Source of the DNA: Zobellia galactanivorans
GTDB taxonomy: Bacteria; Bacteroidota; Bacteroidia; Flavobacteriales; Flavobacteriaceae
Reading direction: 5' to 3'
NCBI RefSeq assembly: GCF_000973105.1
Contig: NC_015844.1
Span: forward strand, 1,298,501-1,362,500
DNA: 64,000 nucleotides
Below the pieces are notes generated by a model. The model ran no database searches, had not been told where the DNA came from, and saw only the letters and a program-made list of their open reading frames with translations. The position numbers were made by a program, and so were the translations under genes. This document shows, piece after piece, positions 44,994 through 54,340 of the stretch (position 1 is the first letter of the stretch; each line of letters opens with the position of its first letter).

Positions 44994-46379
44994 ATGAAAG
45001 AAGAACTGTTCACCGATTTTCAGGAAGTTTCCGCGAAAGCGTGGAAACAAAAGATCCAGTATGATCTTAAAGGGGCCGATTATAACGAAAAATTGGTTTG
45101 GGAATCCCCCGAAGGCATCAAGGTCAAACCCTTTTACCATGCCGATGACCGGACCACCGAACTTTTGCCCGCCCCGACTGCCCCGAAATCATGGAACATT
45201 GTTGGACATATTAGCGTAGAAACAGCTGCCACGGCCAATGCAAGGGCCTTGCACGCCTTGAAAAACGGAGCCGACAGCATTCGCTTTAGCATTACTTCGG
45301 CCCCAGCCGACCTTAAGGCCCTGTATCAAAACATCGCGCTTGAACATACCGAGGTTACCCTTGATTTTCAAGACCTTCCTCCAGATGCCGTACAATACTT
45401 GGGCACCCTACAAAACGATCCTTTGGCCCTGAATCTAGACCCTATAGGCAAACTGGCCCGCAGCGGTAACTGGTACCGTAGTATGAAAGACGATTTTGAG
45501 CTGCTCGATACGCTACTGCTCCCGCCCAAAGCCCTTCCCCAAAAAAACACGATCAGCGTAGATGCCTCACTTTACCAAAATGCGGGGGCGACCATGGTGC
45601 AACAACTGGCCTATGCCCTGGCCCATGCCAATGAATACCTGAACCGCTACCCAAAGCTGACCTCCTTAAACCTTAAAGTGGCGGTAGGCGGGAATTATTT
45701 TTTCGAGATTGCGAAAATACGGGCCTTGCGAAAGCTTTTCAATTTGCTCGCCCCGGAATACAACAGTAACCTGCATTGCCACATCGAAGCCTTTCCGTCG
45801 CAACGGAACAAAACCCTCTACGATTACAATATGAACATGATACGGACCACCACCGAAGGCATGTCGGCCGTATTGGGCGGGGCCGATGCCGTCAGTAGCC
45901 TGAACTACGACTTTATATATCACCACAACAACGAATTTGCCGAGCGTATGGCTCGCAACCAATTGCTTATCTTAAAGACCGAGAGCTATTTCAACTCGCT
46001 TGAAAAGGTAGCGGACGGCAGCTACTATATTGAAAGCCTTACCGACCAACTGGCGGAAAAAGCCTTGTTGCTCTTTAAAAACATAGAGGCGGGAGGCGGT
46101 TTTTTAAAACAACTGAAACAGCACACCCTTCAAAAGAAAATCAAGGAAAGCGCCCAAAAGGAGCAGCTCCGCTTCGACAATACACAAGAAGTATTGGTCG
46201 GTAGCAATGCCTACTCCAATCGCGAGGACCAAATGAAGTCCCAACTCGACCGGAATCCCTTTATGACCCGACGTGCGCAAAAAACCTTGATCGAACCGAT
46301 CATTCCGAAACGCCTAAGCGAAAAATTGGAACGGGAACGCCTACAGCAGGAAGGATGGCAAGAACGCTCAAATCAGTAG
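44994..46379 (+). CDS. mutA: Methylmalonyl-CoA mutase, small (non-catalytic) subunit
   Basis: A 461-residue TIM-barrel-like protein. MIRTTTEGMSAVLGGADAVS and ESYFNSLEKVADGSYYIESL correspond to conserved stretches of the mutase barrel. It lacks the C-terminal B12-binding domain, as is common for MutA in Bacteroidota, and serves as structural partner. The large subunit follows after 3 bases if counted from GTG or 12 from ATG. Together they interconvert methylmalonyl-CoA and succinyl-CoA, linking propionate, odd-chain fat and some amino acids to the TCA cycle. No MeaB chaperone gene is seen in this stretch. Confidence 0.92.
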   Translation: MKEELFTDFQEVSAKAWKQKIQYDLKGADYNEKLVWESPEGIKVKPFYHADDRTTELLPAPTAPKSWNIVGHISVETAATANARALHALKNGADSIRFSITSAPADLKALYQNIALEHTEVTLDFQDLPPDAVQYLGTLQNDPLALNLDPIGKLARSGNWYRSMKDDFELLDTLLLPPKALPQKNTISVDASLYQNAGATMVQQLAYALAHANEYLNRYPKLTSLNLKVAVGGNYFFEIAKIRALRKLFNLLAPEYNSNLHCHIEAFPSQRNKTLYDYNMNMIRTTTEGMSAVLGGADAVSSLNYDFIYHHNNEFAERMARNQLLILKTESYFNSLEKVADGSYYIESLTDQLAEKALLLFKNIEAGGGFLKQLKQHTLQKKIKESAQKEQLRFDNTQEVLVGSNAYSNREDQMKSQLDRNPFMTRRAQKTLIEPIIPKRLSEKLERERLQQEGWQERSNQ

Positions 46380-46391
46380 AACGTGATTCAG

Positions 46392-48482
46392 ATGAGAAAA
46401 GACATACAGCACATAGCATTTGAAAAAAGGCCGGCCGAGGCCCCGACCGGAAGCGACAGGGAGCACCTAAACTTTGCGGCGGGCATCCCTCCTTATTTAC
46501 GCGGCCCCTACAGTACCATGTACGTACAACGCCCTTGGACGATCCGGCAATATGCCGGTTTTTCATCGGCGGAAGAAAGCAACGCCTTTTACCGAAGGAA
46601 CCTGAAGGCAGGCCAAAAAGGACTCTCCATTGCCTTTGATCTGGCGACACACAGGGGGTATGACAGTGACCACGAGCGAGTGGTCGGCGATGTGGGGAAA
46701 GCAGGCGTGGCCATCGATACGGTAGAGGACATGAAAATTCTCTTCGAGGGTATTCCCCTGAACGAAATGTCGGTCTCCATGACCATGAACGGGGCCGTAT
46801 TGCCCATTATGGCCTTCTATATCGTTGCCGCCGAAGAACAAGGTGTGTCTTTACAGGAACTTACGGGCACCATACAAAACGATATTTTGAAGGAGTTTAT
46901 GGTGCGCAATACCTATATTTATCCACCTTCGCCCTCCATGGAAATTATTGCCGATATCTTTCGCTATACCAGTGCACATATGCCCAAGTTCAACAGCATC
47001 AGTATATCGGGCTACCACATGCACGAAGCGGGCGCCACCGCCGAACTTGAACTGGCCTATACCTTGGCCGATGGCCTGGAGTATATCCGAACAGGCCTTA
47101 AAGCAGGACTCGACATCGATAGTTTTGCGCCAAGACTTTCCTTCTTCTGGGGTATCGGCATGAACCATTTTGCCGAAATCGCCAAGTTAAGGGCAGGCCG
47201 TATCCTTTGGGCGAAACTGGTAAAACAGTTCCATCCGAAAAACGAGAAATCGATGTCGCTCCGCACCCACTGCCAAACCAGTGGATGGAGCCTTACCGCA
47301 CAAGACCCCTTCAACAATGTGGCACGGACCACCATAGAGGCCCTGTCGGCCGTATTGGGCGGCACCCAAAGCCTGCACACCAACGCCTTGGACGAGGCCA
47401 TTGCCCTTCCTACCGATTTTTCGGCCCGCATTGCCCGAAACACCCAATTGTTCCTACGGGAAGAAACCAAAATCACCAAAACCGTAGACCCATGGGCCGG
47501 CAGCCATTACGTGGAACAACTCACGGAAGAGCTCACCCACAAGGCCTGGGAACTGATCCAGGAAATAGAAGGTATGGGAGGTATGACCAAGGCCATAGAA
47601 ACGGGCATCCCCAAATTACGTATCGAAGAGACGGCCGCTATAAAACAGGCCCGCATCGACAGTAGCCGCGATATCATCGTCGGGGTCAACAAATACCTGA
47701 CCGAAGATGACGATATGCTGCAGATTCTGGAAGTCGACAACCACGCTGTACGGAAAAAGCAACTCGAACGCCTACAATCGGTAAAGCAGAATCGCGATAA
47801 ACAACAGGTAGAACAGGCCCTAGACCGACTCACCGAGGCGGCACGACAAATTGCGAATACATCACAAGGGCAAAACACCCGCGAAAATTTATTAGCTTTA
47901 GCGGTAGATGCCGCAAGACATAGGGCCACCTTGGGCGAGATCAGCACGGCCCTAGAAAAGGTATTCGGCAGATACAAGGCTAACATTCAATCGATAACCG
48001 GCGTGTATTCAAAAGAAATAAGGGAAGACAAAAGCTTTAAACGGGCGCGCGAACTTTCAGACCGCTTTGCCGAACAAGACGGTAGGCGCCCCCGCATCTT
48101 GATTGCCAAAATGGGCCAAGACGGGCACGACCGCGGCGCCAAGGTCATAGCTACGGGCTATGCCGACCTAGGCTTCGACGTAGATATAGGTCCGCTCTTT
48201 CAAACCCCTGCCGAAGTGGCCAAGCAGGCCGTTGAAAACGATGTTCATATTTTGGGGGTTTCCTCTTTGGCCGGAGGCCATAAGACCTTGGTACCCGAAG
48301 TGATCGCCGAACTAAAATCTTATGGACGCGACGATATTATGGTCGTAGTGGGCGGTGTCATACCGAAACAAGATTATCCCTTTCTACTCGAAAGCGGGGC
48401 CATAGCCGTATTCGGACCGGGGACCAAAATTACCGAAGCCGCCCTTCTTATTCTCGAGATCTTACTTGACGAAGGCCCCTGA
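46392..48482 (+). CDS. mutB: Methylmalonyl-CoA mutase, large (catalytic) subunit
   Basis: The ATG at 46392 gives 696 residues; a GTG 9 bases earlier is less likely. [20 protein letters not shown] is the substrate-channel opening. The barrel carries [20 protein letters not shown] and [20 protein letters not shown]. The C-terminal B12 domain has DGHDRG with the cobalt-ligand His579, followed by [12 protein letters not shown] and VGGVIP. This is a full-length enzyme with all cofactor motifs. It needs adenosylcobalamin; I see no cobalamin riboswitch in front of the operon. Confidence 0.96.
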   Translation: MRKDIQHIAFEKRPAEAPTGSDREHLNFAAGIPPYLRGPYSTMYVQRPWTIRQYAGFSSAEESNAFYRRNLKAGQKGLSIAFDLATHRGYDSDHERVVGDVGKAGVAIDTVEDMKILFEGIPLNEMSVSMTMNGAVLPIMAFYIVAAEEQGVSLQELTGTIQNDILKEFMVRNTYIYPPSPSMEIIADIFRYTSAHMPKFNSISISGYHMHEAGATAELELAYTLADGLEYIRTGLKAGLDIDSFAPRLSFFWGIGMNHFAEIAKLRAGRILWAKLVKQFHPKNEKSMSLRTHCQTSGWSLTAQDPFNNVARTTIEALSAVLGGTQSLHTNALDEAIALPTDFSARIARNTQLFLREETKITKTVDPWAGSHYVEQLTEELTHKAWELIQEIEGMGGMTKAIETGIPKLRIEETAAIKQARIDSSRDIIVGVNKYLTEDDDMLQILEVDNHAVRKKQLERLQSVKQNRDKQQVEQALDRLTEAARQIANTSQGQNTRENLLALAVDAARHRATLGEISTALEKVFGRYKANIQSITGVYSKEIREDKSFKRARELSDRFAEQDGRRPRILIAKMGQDGHDRGAKVIATGYADLGFDVDIGPLFQTPAEVAKQAVENDVHILGVSSLAGGHKTLVPEVIAELKSYGRDDIMVVVGGVIPKQDYPFLLESGAIAVFGPGTKITEAALLILEILLDEGP

Positions 48483-48571
48483 GTTCAAATCTGAACTGAA
48501 AATCAGGCATTTTCACAGCTACACTTTTTCCTGCTGAAGAAGTGAAGCCTCCCTACGTTTTATATTGTTGA

Positions 48572-48607
48572 ACAAATAGTAAAATACAACAAATTTGTAC
48601 TATTTGT
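48572..48607. promoter_or_regulatory. Nested inverted repeats between mutB and a histidine kinase gene
   Basis: ACAAATAGTA (48572-48581) is matched by TACTATTTGT (48598-48607), and a perfect palindrome ACAAATTTGT (48589-48598) lies inside. The half-site ACAAAT occurs four times counting both strands. It could be an operator for the kinase operon, but there is no T-run, so it is not a typical terminator. Confidence 0.35.
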
Positions 48608-48745
48608 ACTACAAATTTAACACATTTTAACTCCGTCGGCTAAAATTTTGAAGTAAATTTAAAGATACAACTGCTCTACATGATGAAAAAATCATATTGA
48701 CAAGGCTTAAACTCATATAAATCTACAACCCTAAGAATAGAATCA

Positions 48746-50311
48746 ATGCTGGGAAAAAAACTAATAATCGCATCGACCCTACTATTCTTGATTACGTGTA
48801 GTATTGTGTGGAACCTTTCCGTTCAACGCATCAATCTGTATAAAAAAAATATCTCCCTCGTAGAGGAGATTACGACCAAGAACAAACTTAAAGATGCGGA
48901 ATCGCGACTTTTTGAACTCTACAACATCAGTAAAAAGAATGTCATTTTTCTAAGGGATCTTATCGAACTGGACCTTAAAACGAATATTCCTATAGAAATC
49001 ACCCAACAGAAACTGGCCCGTTTTCTCAATATCGACAACAATTATTTTCAAGTCCGCCTAATCGACCGTAATGGCATGGAAATCATCCGGATCGAGAACA
49101 AAAACGATACGGCCAACACCAATAATCAATACAAAGGTGACCGAGACTATTTTAAAAAGGCACTGACCTTGCCAAAGGGAGAGGTATACATTTCGAATAT
49201 CGACCTCAACATAGAAAACCATGAAGTGGAAGTTCCACATAGACCGACCATCCGGTTTTTTACCCCGATCTTTTTACAACATGAAGTCAAAGGTGTCGTA
49301 GGGCTGAACCTCAACGCCACAAAATGGCTGGATAACTTTAAGGGACAACACATCAGTTTTCTAAATTCAAAAAACGAGGTTTTCTATAGTAGTGATAACG
49401 AGAAATCATACGAAACCACTAAAATCGACCTTAATCAAAAAGACCCCTCCGGCTATCCCTATTACCATGTTCGTAATATAAGCCATGAAGGGAAGCATAT
49501 ATGGACCCTCTATACCAAACCCGACCTTGCATCCATACAGAGCCAATTGTCGGAATACAAAAAATCGACCTATATCACCTCGGCCATTCTAACCCTTGGC
49601 CTTCTCTTATTATTGGGCATCGTCTATATGCTCTATAAGAAGAATAGGCAAGTCAACACCCTTAACAGGATCGTCACCCAGCAACTCAACGAACGCAATA
49701 CCCTCTTAAAAGAAATACACCACCGCGTAAAGAACAATTTACAGGTCATTACCAGTCTCTTAAGCCTACAATCGAGTTTTATAAATGACGAAAAGATAAA
49801 GGCCTTGTTCAGGTACAGCCAATACCGTATCAATTCCATGGCCATTATACATGAAATGCTCTACAAATCGAATGACCTGAATAGAATCGATTATGGCCGC
49901 TACGTCAACCAACTGGCTACGACCTTGATCGCTTCCATGAAGGGCCGAAAAAAGGAAATCGATTTAAAACTTGAAGCCGAAGAACTTCATTTGAACCTTG
50001 ATACCTCGGTACCACTAGGCCTAATGATCAACGAAATCATTACCAACTCATTGAAGTACGGTTTTAAAAACAAAGACAAGGGTCTCATTACCATCAAATT
50101 CGAAAAAGCACAATACCCCAACTACCTTTTACACATTGGGGATAACGGAAGCGGTTTTTCAGAAACGGTGAACTTTAGGAATACCAAATCATTGGGCCTA
50201 AAACTCATTCATATGCTCACCCTACAATTAAAAGGCAACATAGAAAAAGACAATAGCGAAGAGGGCACTCATTATATAATAACGTTTCAAGAAATTGAAC
50301 AGATATCTTAA
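48746..50311 (+). CDS. Sensor histidine kinase, HisKA_2 type, with Cache-like extracellular sensor
   Basis: The 521-residue protein has a first membrane helix (about 5-23), an extracytoplasmic sensor with a Cache/PAS-like look (FQVRLIDRNGMEIIRIENKN, KGDRDYFKKAL, GEVYISNIDLN, IRFFTPIF and GVVGLNLNATKWL), a second helix (about 275-297) and a cytoplasmic HisKA_2 domain with EIHHRVKNNLQVITSLL; the phospho-accepting His is probably His326. The ATPase has LGLMINEIITNSLKYGF and GDNGSGF. These kinases are common partners of small receivers in stress or metabolite sensing. A receiver gene follows after 4 bases and is surely co-transcribed. Confidence 0.92.
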   Translation: MLGKKLIIASTLLFLITCSIVWNLSVQRINLYKKNISLVEEITTKNKLKDAESRLFELYNISKKNVIFLRDLIELDLKTNIPIEITQQKLARFLNIDNNYFQVRLIDRNGMEIIRIENKNDTANTNNQYKGDRDYFKKALTLPKGEVYISNIDLNIENHEVEVPHRPTIRFFTPIFLQHEVKGVVGLNLNATKWLDNFKGQHISFLNSKNEVFYSSDNEKSYETTKIDLNQKDPSGYPYYHVRNISHEGKHIWTLYTKPDLASIQSQLSEYKKSTYITSAILTLGLLLLLGIVYMLYKKNRQVNTLNRIVTQQLNERNTLLKEIHHRVKNNLQVITSLLSLQSSFINDEKIKALFRYSQYRINSMAIIHEMLYKSNDLNRIDYGRYVNQLATTLIASMKGRKKEIDLKLEAEELHLNLDTSVPLGLMINEIITNSLKYGFKNKDKGLITIKFEKAQYPNYLLHIGDNGSGFSETVNFRNTKSLGLKLIHMLTLQLKGNIEKDNSEEGTHYIITFQEIEQIS

Positions 50312-50315
50312 CAGT

Positions 50316-50711
50316 ATGACTACAAAAGTTCTAATAGTAGAAGACAACCTGATTATACAAATGTTCATTGAGCACATCATTACCAATGTGGGCAGCACGC
50401 ATGTAAAGACGGCCGACAATGGTGAAGATGCGCTCTACATCATAGAGTCGTACATGCCCGACGTAGTGCTGCTCGACATAGGACTATCGGGAACGCTCAA
50501 TGGCATTGAAACGGCTACATTCATTAAGGAGAAATACAAAATTCCTTTTGTATATATTACGGGAAGCTCCGATTTAGGCACCTTGGAAAGCGCCCGAAAG
50601 ACCGGCCCGATCCACATTCTCAAAAAACCCATAGACGAATACGAATTGACTTCGGAATTTGAAATCATACGCCAAAAGCTGTACGAATCAAAATTTGAAA
50701 GCTCAAAATAA
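50316..50711 (+). CDS. Response regulator, stand-alone receiver domain
   Basis: I use the ATG at 50316, 4 bases after the kinase stop; the longer frame begins with TTG. The 131-residue receiver has an acidic pair in VEDN (8-11), Asp54 in LLDIGLSGTLNG, a Thr in VYITGSS and Lys in LKKPIDEYEL. The extra GTLNG loop after the acceptor is typical of receivers paired with HisKA_2 kinases. There is no output domain. The pair makes a complete two-component system, with the output possibly acting through a third protein not seen here. Confidence 0.9.
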   Translation: MTTKVLIVEDNLIIQMFIEHIITNVGSTHVKTADNGEDALYIIESYMPDVVLLDIGLSGTLNGIETATFIKEKYKIPFVYITGSSDLGTLESARKTGPIHILKKPIDEYELTSEFEIIRQKLYESKFESSK

Positions 50712-50850
50712 CCACACTGACTACGCGCCGAACCCCACTCCTAGGGGCAAAACCCACTTCCAAGTCCCTGCAGATCCGTTGAAAAACCCCCTATTTTTCA
50801 ACAAAATCTTATTTTTGCCGCCACCTGTCCTTTTTTTTACGAAAATAAAC

Positions 50851-50858
50851 TATCTTTG
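50851..50858 (+). promoter_or_regulatory. -7 box of the tRNA-Arg promoter (TATCTTTG)
   Basis: TATCTTTG matches TAnnTTTG perfectly and lies 15 bases before the tRNA. No good TTTG is seen 19 bases upstream, only a run of T, which may serve. Confidence 0.6.
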
Positions 50859-50873
50859 CACCGCTTTTGAAAT

Positions 50874-50947
50874 GGTCGCGTAGCTCAGCTGGATAGAGCA
50901 TCTGCCTTCTAAGCAGACGGTCCCAGGTTCGAATCCTGGCGCGATCA
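50874..50947 (+). tRNA. tRNA-Arg (anticodon TCT)
   Basis: The cloverleaf closes fully: acceptor GGTCGCG with CGCGATC (one G-T pair), D stem GCTC/GAGC, anticodon stem TCTGC/GCAGA with loop CTTCTAA giving anticodon TCT, and T stem CCAGG/CCTGG with TTCGAAT. The discriminator is A at 50947 and CCA is not encoded. The tRNA reads AGA codons. The last 15 bases of the tRNA are copied downstream in a tandem repeat. Confidence 0.97.
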
Positions 50948-51284
50948 CGACACTCAGAAAACCATGCTCTTATGAGCGTGGTTCTTTGTTTTATGGAAAA
51001 ACCAAAACAAAGTTTTAGGTTTTGGAAAAAAACAATGGACCGGGGCGACAGCCCATGGTTTTCTATTTGCACCATTGATAAAAAAGGAACACCGAAGGTA
51101 ATCCTGGCGCGATCACGACACTCAGAAAACCATGCTCTTATGAGCATGGTTCTTTGTTTTATGGAAAAACCAAAACAAAGTTTTAGGTTTTGGAAAAAAA
51201 CAATGGACCGGAGCGACAGCCCGTGGTTTTCTATTTGCACCATTGATAAAAAAGGAACACCAAAGGTAATCTTGGTGGGATCAC
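50933..51284. repeat. Tandem 168-bp repeat made from the tRNA 3' end and a structured spacer
   Basis: Sixteen bases spanning the tRNA T arm and acceptor end (ATCCTGGCGCGATCAC) stand at 50933, again at 51101, and in degenerate form (ATCTTGGTGGGATCAC) at 51269; the steps are exactly 168. The two spacers differ at only four positions. Each spacer has a hairpin AACCATGCTC/GAGC[AG]TGGTT (the first copy has a G-T pair where the second has A-T), then an inverted repeat CTTTGTTTT/AAAACAAAG, and a CATGGTTTTC arm able to pair with the first hairpin's left arm. Frames read on either strand have no family and look like by-products. Confidence 0.9.
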
Positions 51285-51291
51285 TCTTAGT

Positions 51292-51326
51292 AAAAAGGCT
51301 TCCGAATTATCGGAAGCCTTTTTTTA
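51292..51326 (+). terminator. Rho-independent terminator after the tRNA-linked repeat
   Basis: AAAAAGGCTTCCG (51292-51304) pairs with CGGAAGCCTTTTT (51311-51323), with a 6-base loop and T-run. It would end any transcript that reads from tRNA-Arg through the repeat. No gene follows up to 51439. Confidence 0.88.
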
Positions 51327-51439
51327 TGCCTTTTCACCAGGCTAACCATTGGTTTGAAAACCCCTTCAACAACAGGGACTTCAGAAACGGCAAAAGCCCT
51401 ATAGGGCCAGTGCTTTTCCTGTAAAAACAAGATATTAAA

Positions 51440-52873
51440 CTATTTCGCTACGACCACGGAATCGCCAGCCACGAAAAACGCTTCAATTTCCGGGTCGACG
51501 CCATAGTTGACGGACAGCGTTGGGCTCTTGGTCTGAAGTTTTTCAAGAGCTTCCTTAGAAATGCCGGTTTGATACACATAGAGGTTTTTTAGTCCCTTCA
51601 TATTTTCAAAGACCGGTATACTCTTATCGGTAATGGAAGTGGCATAGGTCTTTAAGAACTTCAGGTTTTTCAAGCTCGCCAATTTTTTAAGTTCGCTGTC
51701 ACCTATTGGGGTTTTGTCGATTTCCAACCATTCCAGATTTTGGCATTTTGCAACAAAATCCATTTCCGTGCCCCCTATGGGCAGACCACTCAGGTCGAGT
51801 TCCACAATATGGCCAGCAATACGCTCTATGGCCACAATAGCCGCTGGATCGTACTCGGGCGGCAAATACACATCAACGCTCAAGGCATTGGAATTGCTTG
51901 CCACCCGCTCAATCGTCAGATAATCCGATCCCAAGTTTTGTAGGGTGCTATCGGCCACGAAGGGCAAGTCCGCCCATTTTGACATGGGGTCGGGCTCCAT
52001 AAGCCCTTTGATCAGTGCGACCAAGGGTTCGCTTTTGGGCAATTGATCAAAACGCAAGGTATCGGAAGCCCCTAAGGCCACCCATCTTTCCAAGATTTTG
52101 ATTTCCGCATCCGTTAGGGGCGTTTTCCCTTCGGGAGGCATATGTTCTTCGTTTTCCAAGGGCAAGTGTAACCTGCCTATCAATTCGCTCTTAAGGGGCT
52201 CCCCTGCAACAATCGTATGCCCGCTTTTACCACCTTCCAGCAGTTCCGCCATATTGGTCATCAGCAATTCCCCCTTCTTTTTATTGGCATTATGGCAAGA
52301 CACGCATTTGTCATCCAAGATACGCGCCACCACGTCGGTATACACTATTGGGTTTTCGGGTAGCTCTTTTTGTTTTTTTGATGTCGGAAGGGCCAAAAAC
52401 TCTTCCCCATGGGTCACCATTCCACCATAGTGTCCCGTAAACCCTACCAAAACGAGTAAGACAACTTGAAGTCCTTTCACGTAAACCGTTCGGTCCAGCC
52501 CCCTATCGCTCAGAAGGTACCATACCGATGCCATAAGGGCCACGGCGCCGCCCATCCACTGGTGCCAAAAGAGCAAATCGCCCTTTACGGCCGCTTCCTT
52601 TCCGAGAAAAAAACCGGATATAGCGGTAAGCAGGGCCGATAATACGGCTATGACCAACAAGCGATGTGGAATTGGCCTTCCCGTCAATCCTAAAAAAGCG
52701 GCTATAAGCAAGAGTACGATCGGAAAGTGAAGCACCAAAGGGTGCCAGCGTCCCAACCACGCCACCAGATTGGGCAGTACGATATACGCATCAAAAACCA
52801 AACAAAATACCAGGAATACGGATAGGCCCAAAACGGTATAATCTACCCAACGTTTTTTTAAAATATCGGTCAT
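51440..52873 (-). CDS. Membrane protein with DUF2231, cytochrome c-type motif and leucine-rich repeats
   Basis: The 477-residue protein has N-terminal membrane helices (four or five, about 12-150) of the DUF2231 type (WHPLVLHFPIVLLLIAAF), then a haem motif Cys190-Val-Ser-Cys193-His194 (KCVSCH), with EEHMPPEGKTPLTDAEI as in the PSCyt1 group. The C-terminal part has leucine-rich repeat units (CQNLEWLEIDKTPIGDSELK, LKNLKFLKTYATSITDKS). It is the last gene of a minus-strand block with DUF1501 and DUF1553 proteins, 3 bases apart, a set first known from Planctomycetes. The likely role is anchoring or electron transfer for an exported catabolic enzyme set; the substrate is unknown. Confidence 0.82.
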   Translation of the reverse strand: MTDILKKRWVDYTVLGLSVFLVFCLVFDAYIVLPNLVAWLGRWHPLVLHFPIVLLLIAAFLGLTGRPIPHRLLVIAVLSALLTAISGFFLGKEAAVKGDLLFWHQWMGGAVALMASVWYLLSDRGLDRTVYVKGLQVVLLVLVGFTGHYGGMVTHGEEFLALPTSKKQKELPENPIVYTDVVARILDDKCVSCHNANKKKGELLMTNMAELLEGGKSGHTIVAGEPLKSELIGRLHLPLENEEHMPPEGKTPLTDAEIKILERWVALGASDTLRFDQLPKSEPLVALIKGLMEPDPMSKWADLPFVADSTLQNLGSDYLTIERVASNSNALSVDVYLPPEYDPAAIVAIERIAGHIVELDLSGLPIGGTEMDFVAKCQNLEWLEIDKTPIGDSELKKLASLKNLKFLKTYATSITDKSIPVFENMKGLKNLYVYQTGISKEALEKLQTKSPTLSVNYGVDPEIEAFFVAGDSVVVAK

Positions 52874-52876
52874 CGG

Positions 52877-54337
52877 CTATGCTAAAAGGTCTTTGACTAC
52901 ATTACCGGCCACATCGGTCAATCGAAATCGCCGACCTTGATATTTATAGGTCAATTGCTCGTGATCAAGTCCCATGGCATGCATTAAAGTCGCATGAAAG
53001 TCATTTACGTGTACGGGATTCTCAATAACGTTGTATCCAAACTCATCGGTCTTCCCGTAATTGAGTCCGGGTTTGATACCGCCTCCGGCCATCCAAATGC
53101 TAAAGGCCCTTGGGTGGTGGTCCCTACCGAAATCGGTCGGATCAAATTTGCCTTGGCAATAATTGGTCCTACCGAATTCACCGCCCCAAACCACTAAGGT
53201 ATCTTCTAACATGCCCCGCTGCTTCAGGTCCATGACCAGGGCGGCAGACGCCTGATCCACATCTTTGGCCTGGCCTGCCATGGCATTAGGCAAATTACCG
53301 TGTTGGTCCCACCCTTGGTGATAGAGTTGTATAAAGCGTACGCCATTTTCCGCCAATCTTCGTGCCTGTAAGGCGTTTGCGGCATAGGTACCCGGAACCT
53401 GGCAGTCTTCACCGTACAGTTTGATAATCGATTCCGGTTCTTTTGAAATATCCATGACATCCGGCACCGACATTTGCATACGGTAGGCCATTTCATACTG
53501 GGCAATACGCGATTCTATCTCATCGTCGCCCGTCTCCACATGGTGTAGCTTGTTCAATTGGGAAACCTCGTTCAACAAATGGCGCTTGTCGGATCTTGAA
53601 ATACCGTCGGGATCGTTCAAGTACAATACCGGATCTTTGCCCGAACGCAATAGTACCCCCTGATGTTTGGAATCTAAAAAACCACTTGACCATAGTTTGG
53701 AGTACAGTCCTTGGCTATTGCCCTTACCCCGTGAGGTAAGCACAACGAAAGAGGGCAAGTTCTTGTTTTCGCTTCCCAAACCGTAGCTCATCCATGATCC
53801 CATACTGGGACGACCCGAAATCTGGCTTCCGGTTTGAAAGAAGGTAATGGCGGGGTCATGGTTAATGGCTTCGGTATGCATACTGCGTACCACCGTGATA
53901 TCATCGGCTATTTTTGCGATATGGGGAAAGTAGTCACTGATCCACGTTCCGCTATCGCCGTATTGCTTAAAATTGGTAGCCGCCGGCATCAATGGAAATT
54001 TGTCCTGCCCTGCGGTCATTCCGGTCAGGCGCTGTCCGTTCCGTATCGATTCGGGCAAGTCTTCCCCCATACGTTTGCGCAAGGTCGGCTTATAATCGAA
54101 CGACTCGAATTGTGAGGGTGCCCCGGCCTGGAATAAATAAATTACCCTTTTCGCCTTGGGGGCAAAATGGGGTATCCCCAAGGGCTGGGTCAAAGGTTGG
54201 GCATTGCCTCCCTTGAACAAATCGGGAATCAACAATGACCCTAAGGCCAAGGAACCGATACCCACACTCAGTTGTGAAAAAAAATGGCGTCGATTTCCCT
54301 TTAGCGGATTTTCTTTTTGATTTTCGTCTTCTTTCAT
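52877..54337 (-). CDS. DUF1501 domain protein, exported
   Basis: The 486-residue protein begins with GNRRHFFSQLSVGIGSLALG, a Tat-like twin-Arg signal, and continues with the DUF1501 core: KRVIYLFQAGAPSQFESFDY, FPHIAKIADDITVVRSMHTE, FIQLYHQGWDQHG and VVWGGEFGRTNYCQGK, then DHHPRAFSIWMAGGG. The fold is related to alkaline-phosphatase/sulfatase enzymes and binds metals through His and Asp. Its activity is not established. The gene is 3 bases from both neighbours and is translated with the DUF1553 protein; such pairs are often linked with polysaccharide or sulfated-glycan use, a link I infer. Confidence 0.88.
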   Translation of the reverse strand: MKEDENQKENPLKGNRRHFFSQLSVGIGSLALGSLLIPDLFKGGNAQPLTQPLGIPHFAPKAKRVIYLFQAGAPSQFESFDYKPTLRKRMGEDLPESIRNGQRLTGMTAGQDKFPLMPAATNFKQYGDSGTWISDYFPHIAKIADDITVVRSMHTEAINHDPAITFFQTGSQISGRPSMGSWMSYGLGSENKNLPSFVVLTSRGKGNSQGLYSKLWSSGFLDSKHQGVLLRSGKDPVLYLNDPDGISRSDKRHLLNEVSQLNKLHHVETGDDEIESRIAQYEMAYRMQMSVPDVMDISKEPESIIKLYGEDCQVPGTYAANALQARRLAENGVRFIQLYHQGWDQHGNLPNAMAGQAKDVDQASAALVMDLKQRGMLEDTLVVWGGEFGRTNYCQGKFDPTDFGRDHHPRAFSIWMAGGGIKPGLNYGKTDEFGYNVIENPVHVNDFHATLMHAMGLDHEQLTYKYQGRRFRLTDVAGNVVKDLLA

Positions 54338-54340
54338 GGC

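Noticed and set aside
44994-48482. Cobalamin riboswitch ahead of mutA-mutB
   Set aside because: The leader after the predicted promoter is only about 20 bases, too short for one, and no B12-box sequence is seen.
51101-51116. A second tRNA gene suggested by the repeated tRNA end
   Set aside because: Only the last 16 bases are present; no D or anticodon arm precedes them.
50809-51243. A 144-codon minus-strand frame across the tRNA and repeat
   Set aside because: Its end reads the tRNA on the wrong strand, a well-known false protein; the rest is the tandem repeat translated twice.
50972-51424. A 150-codon plus-strand frame over the same repeat
   Set aside because: It is open because the unit length, 168, is a multiple of three; composition and lack of domain do not support a gene.
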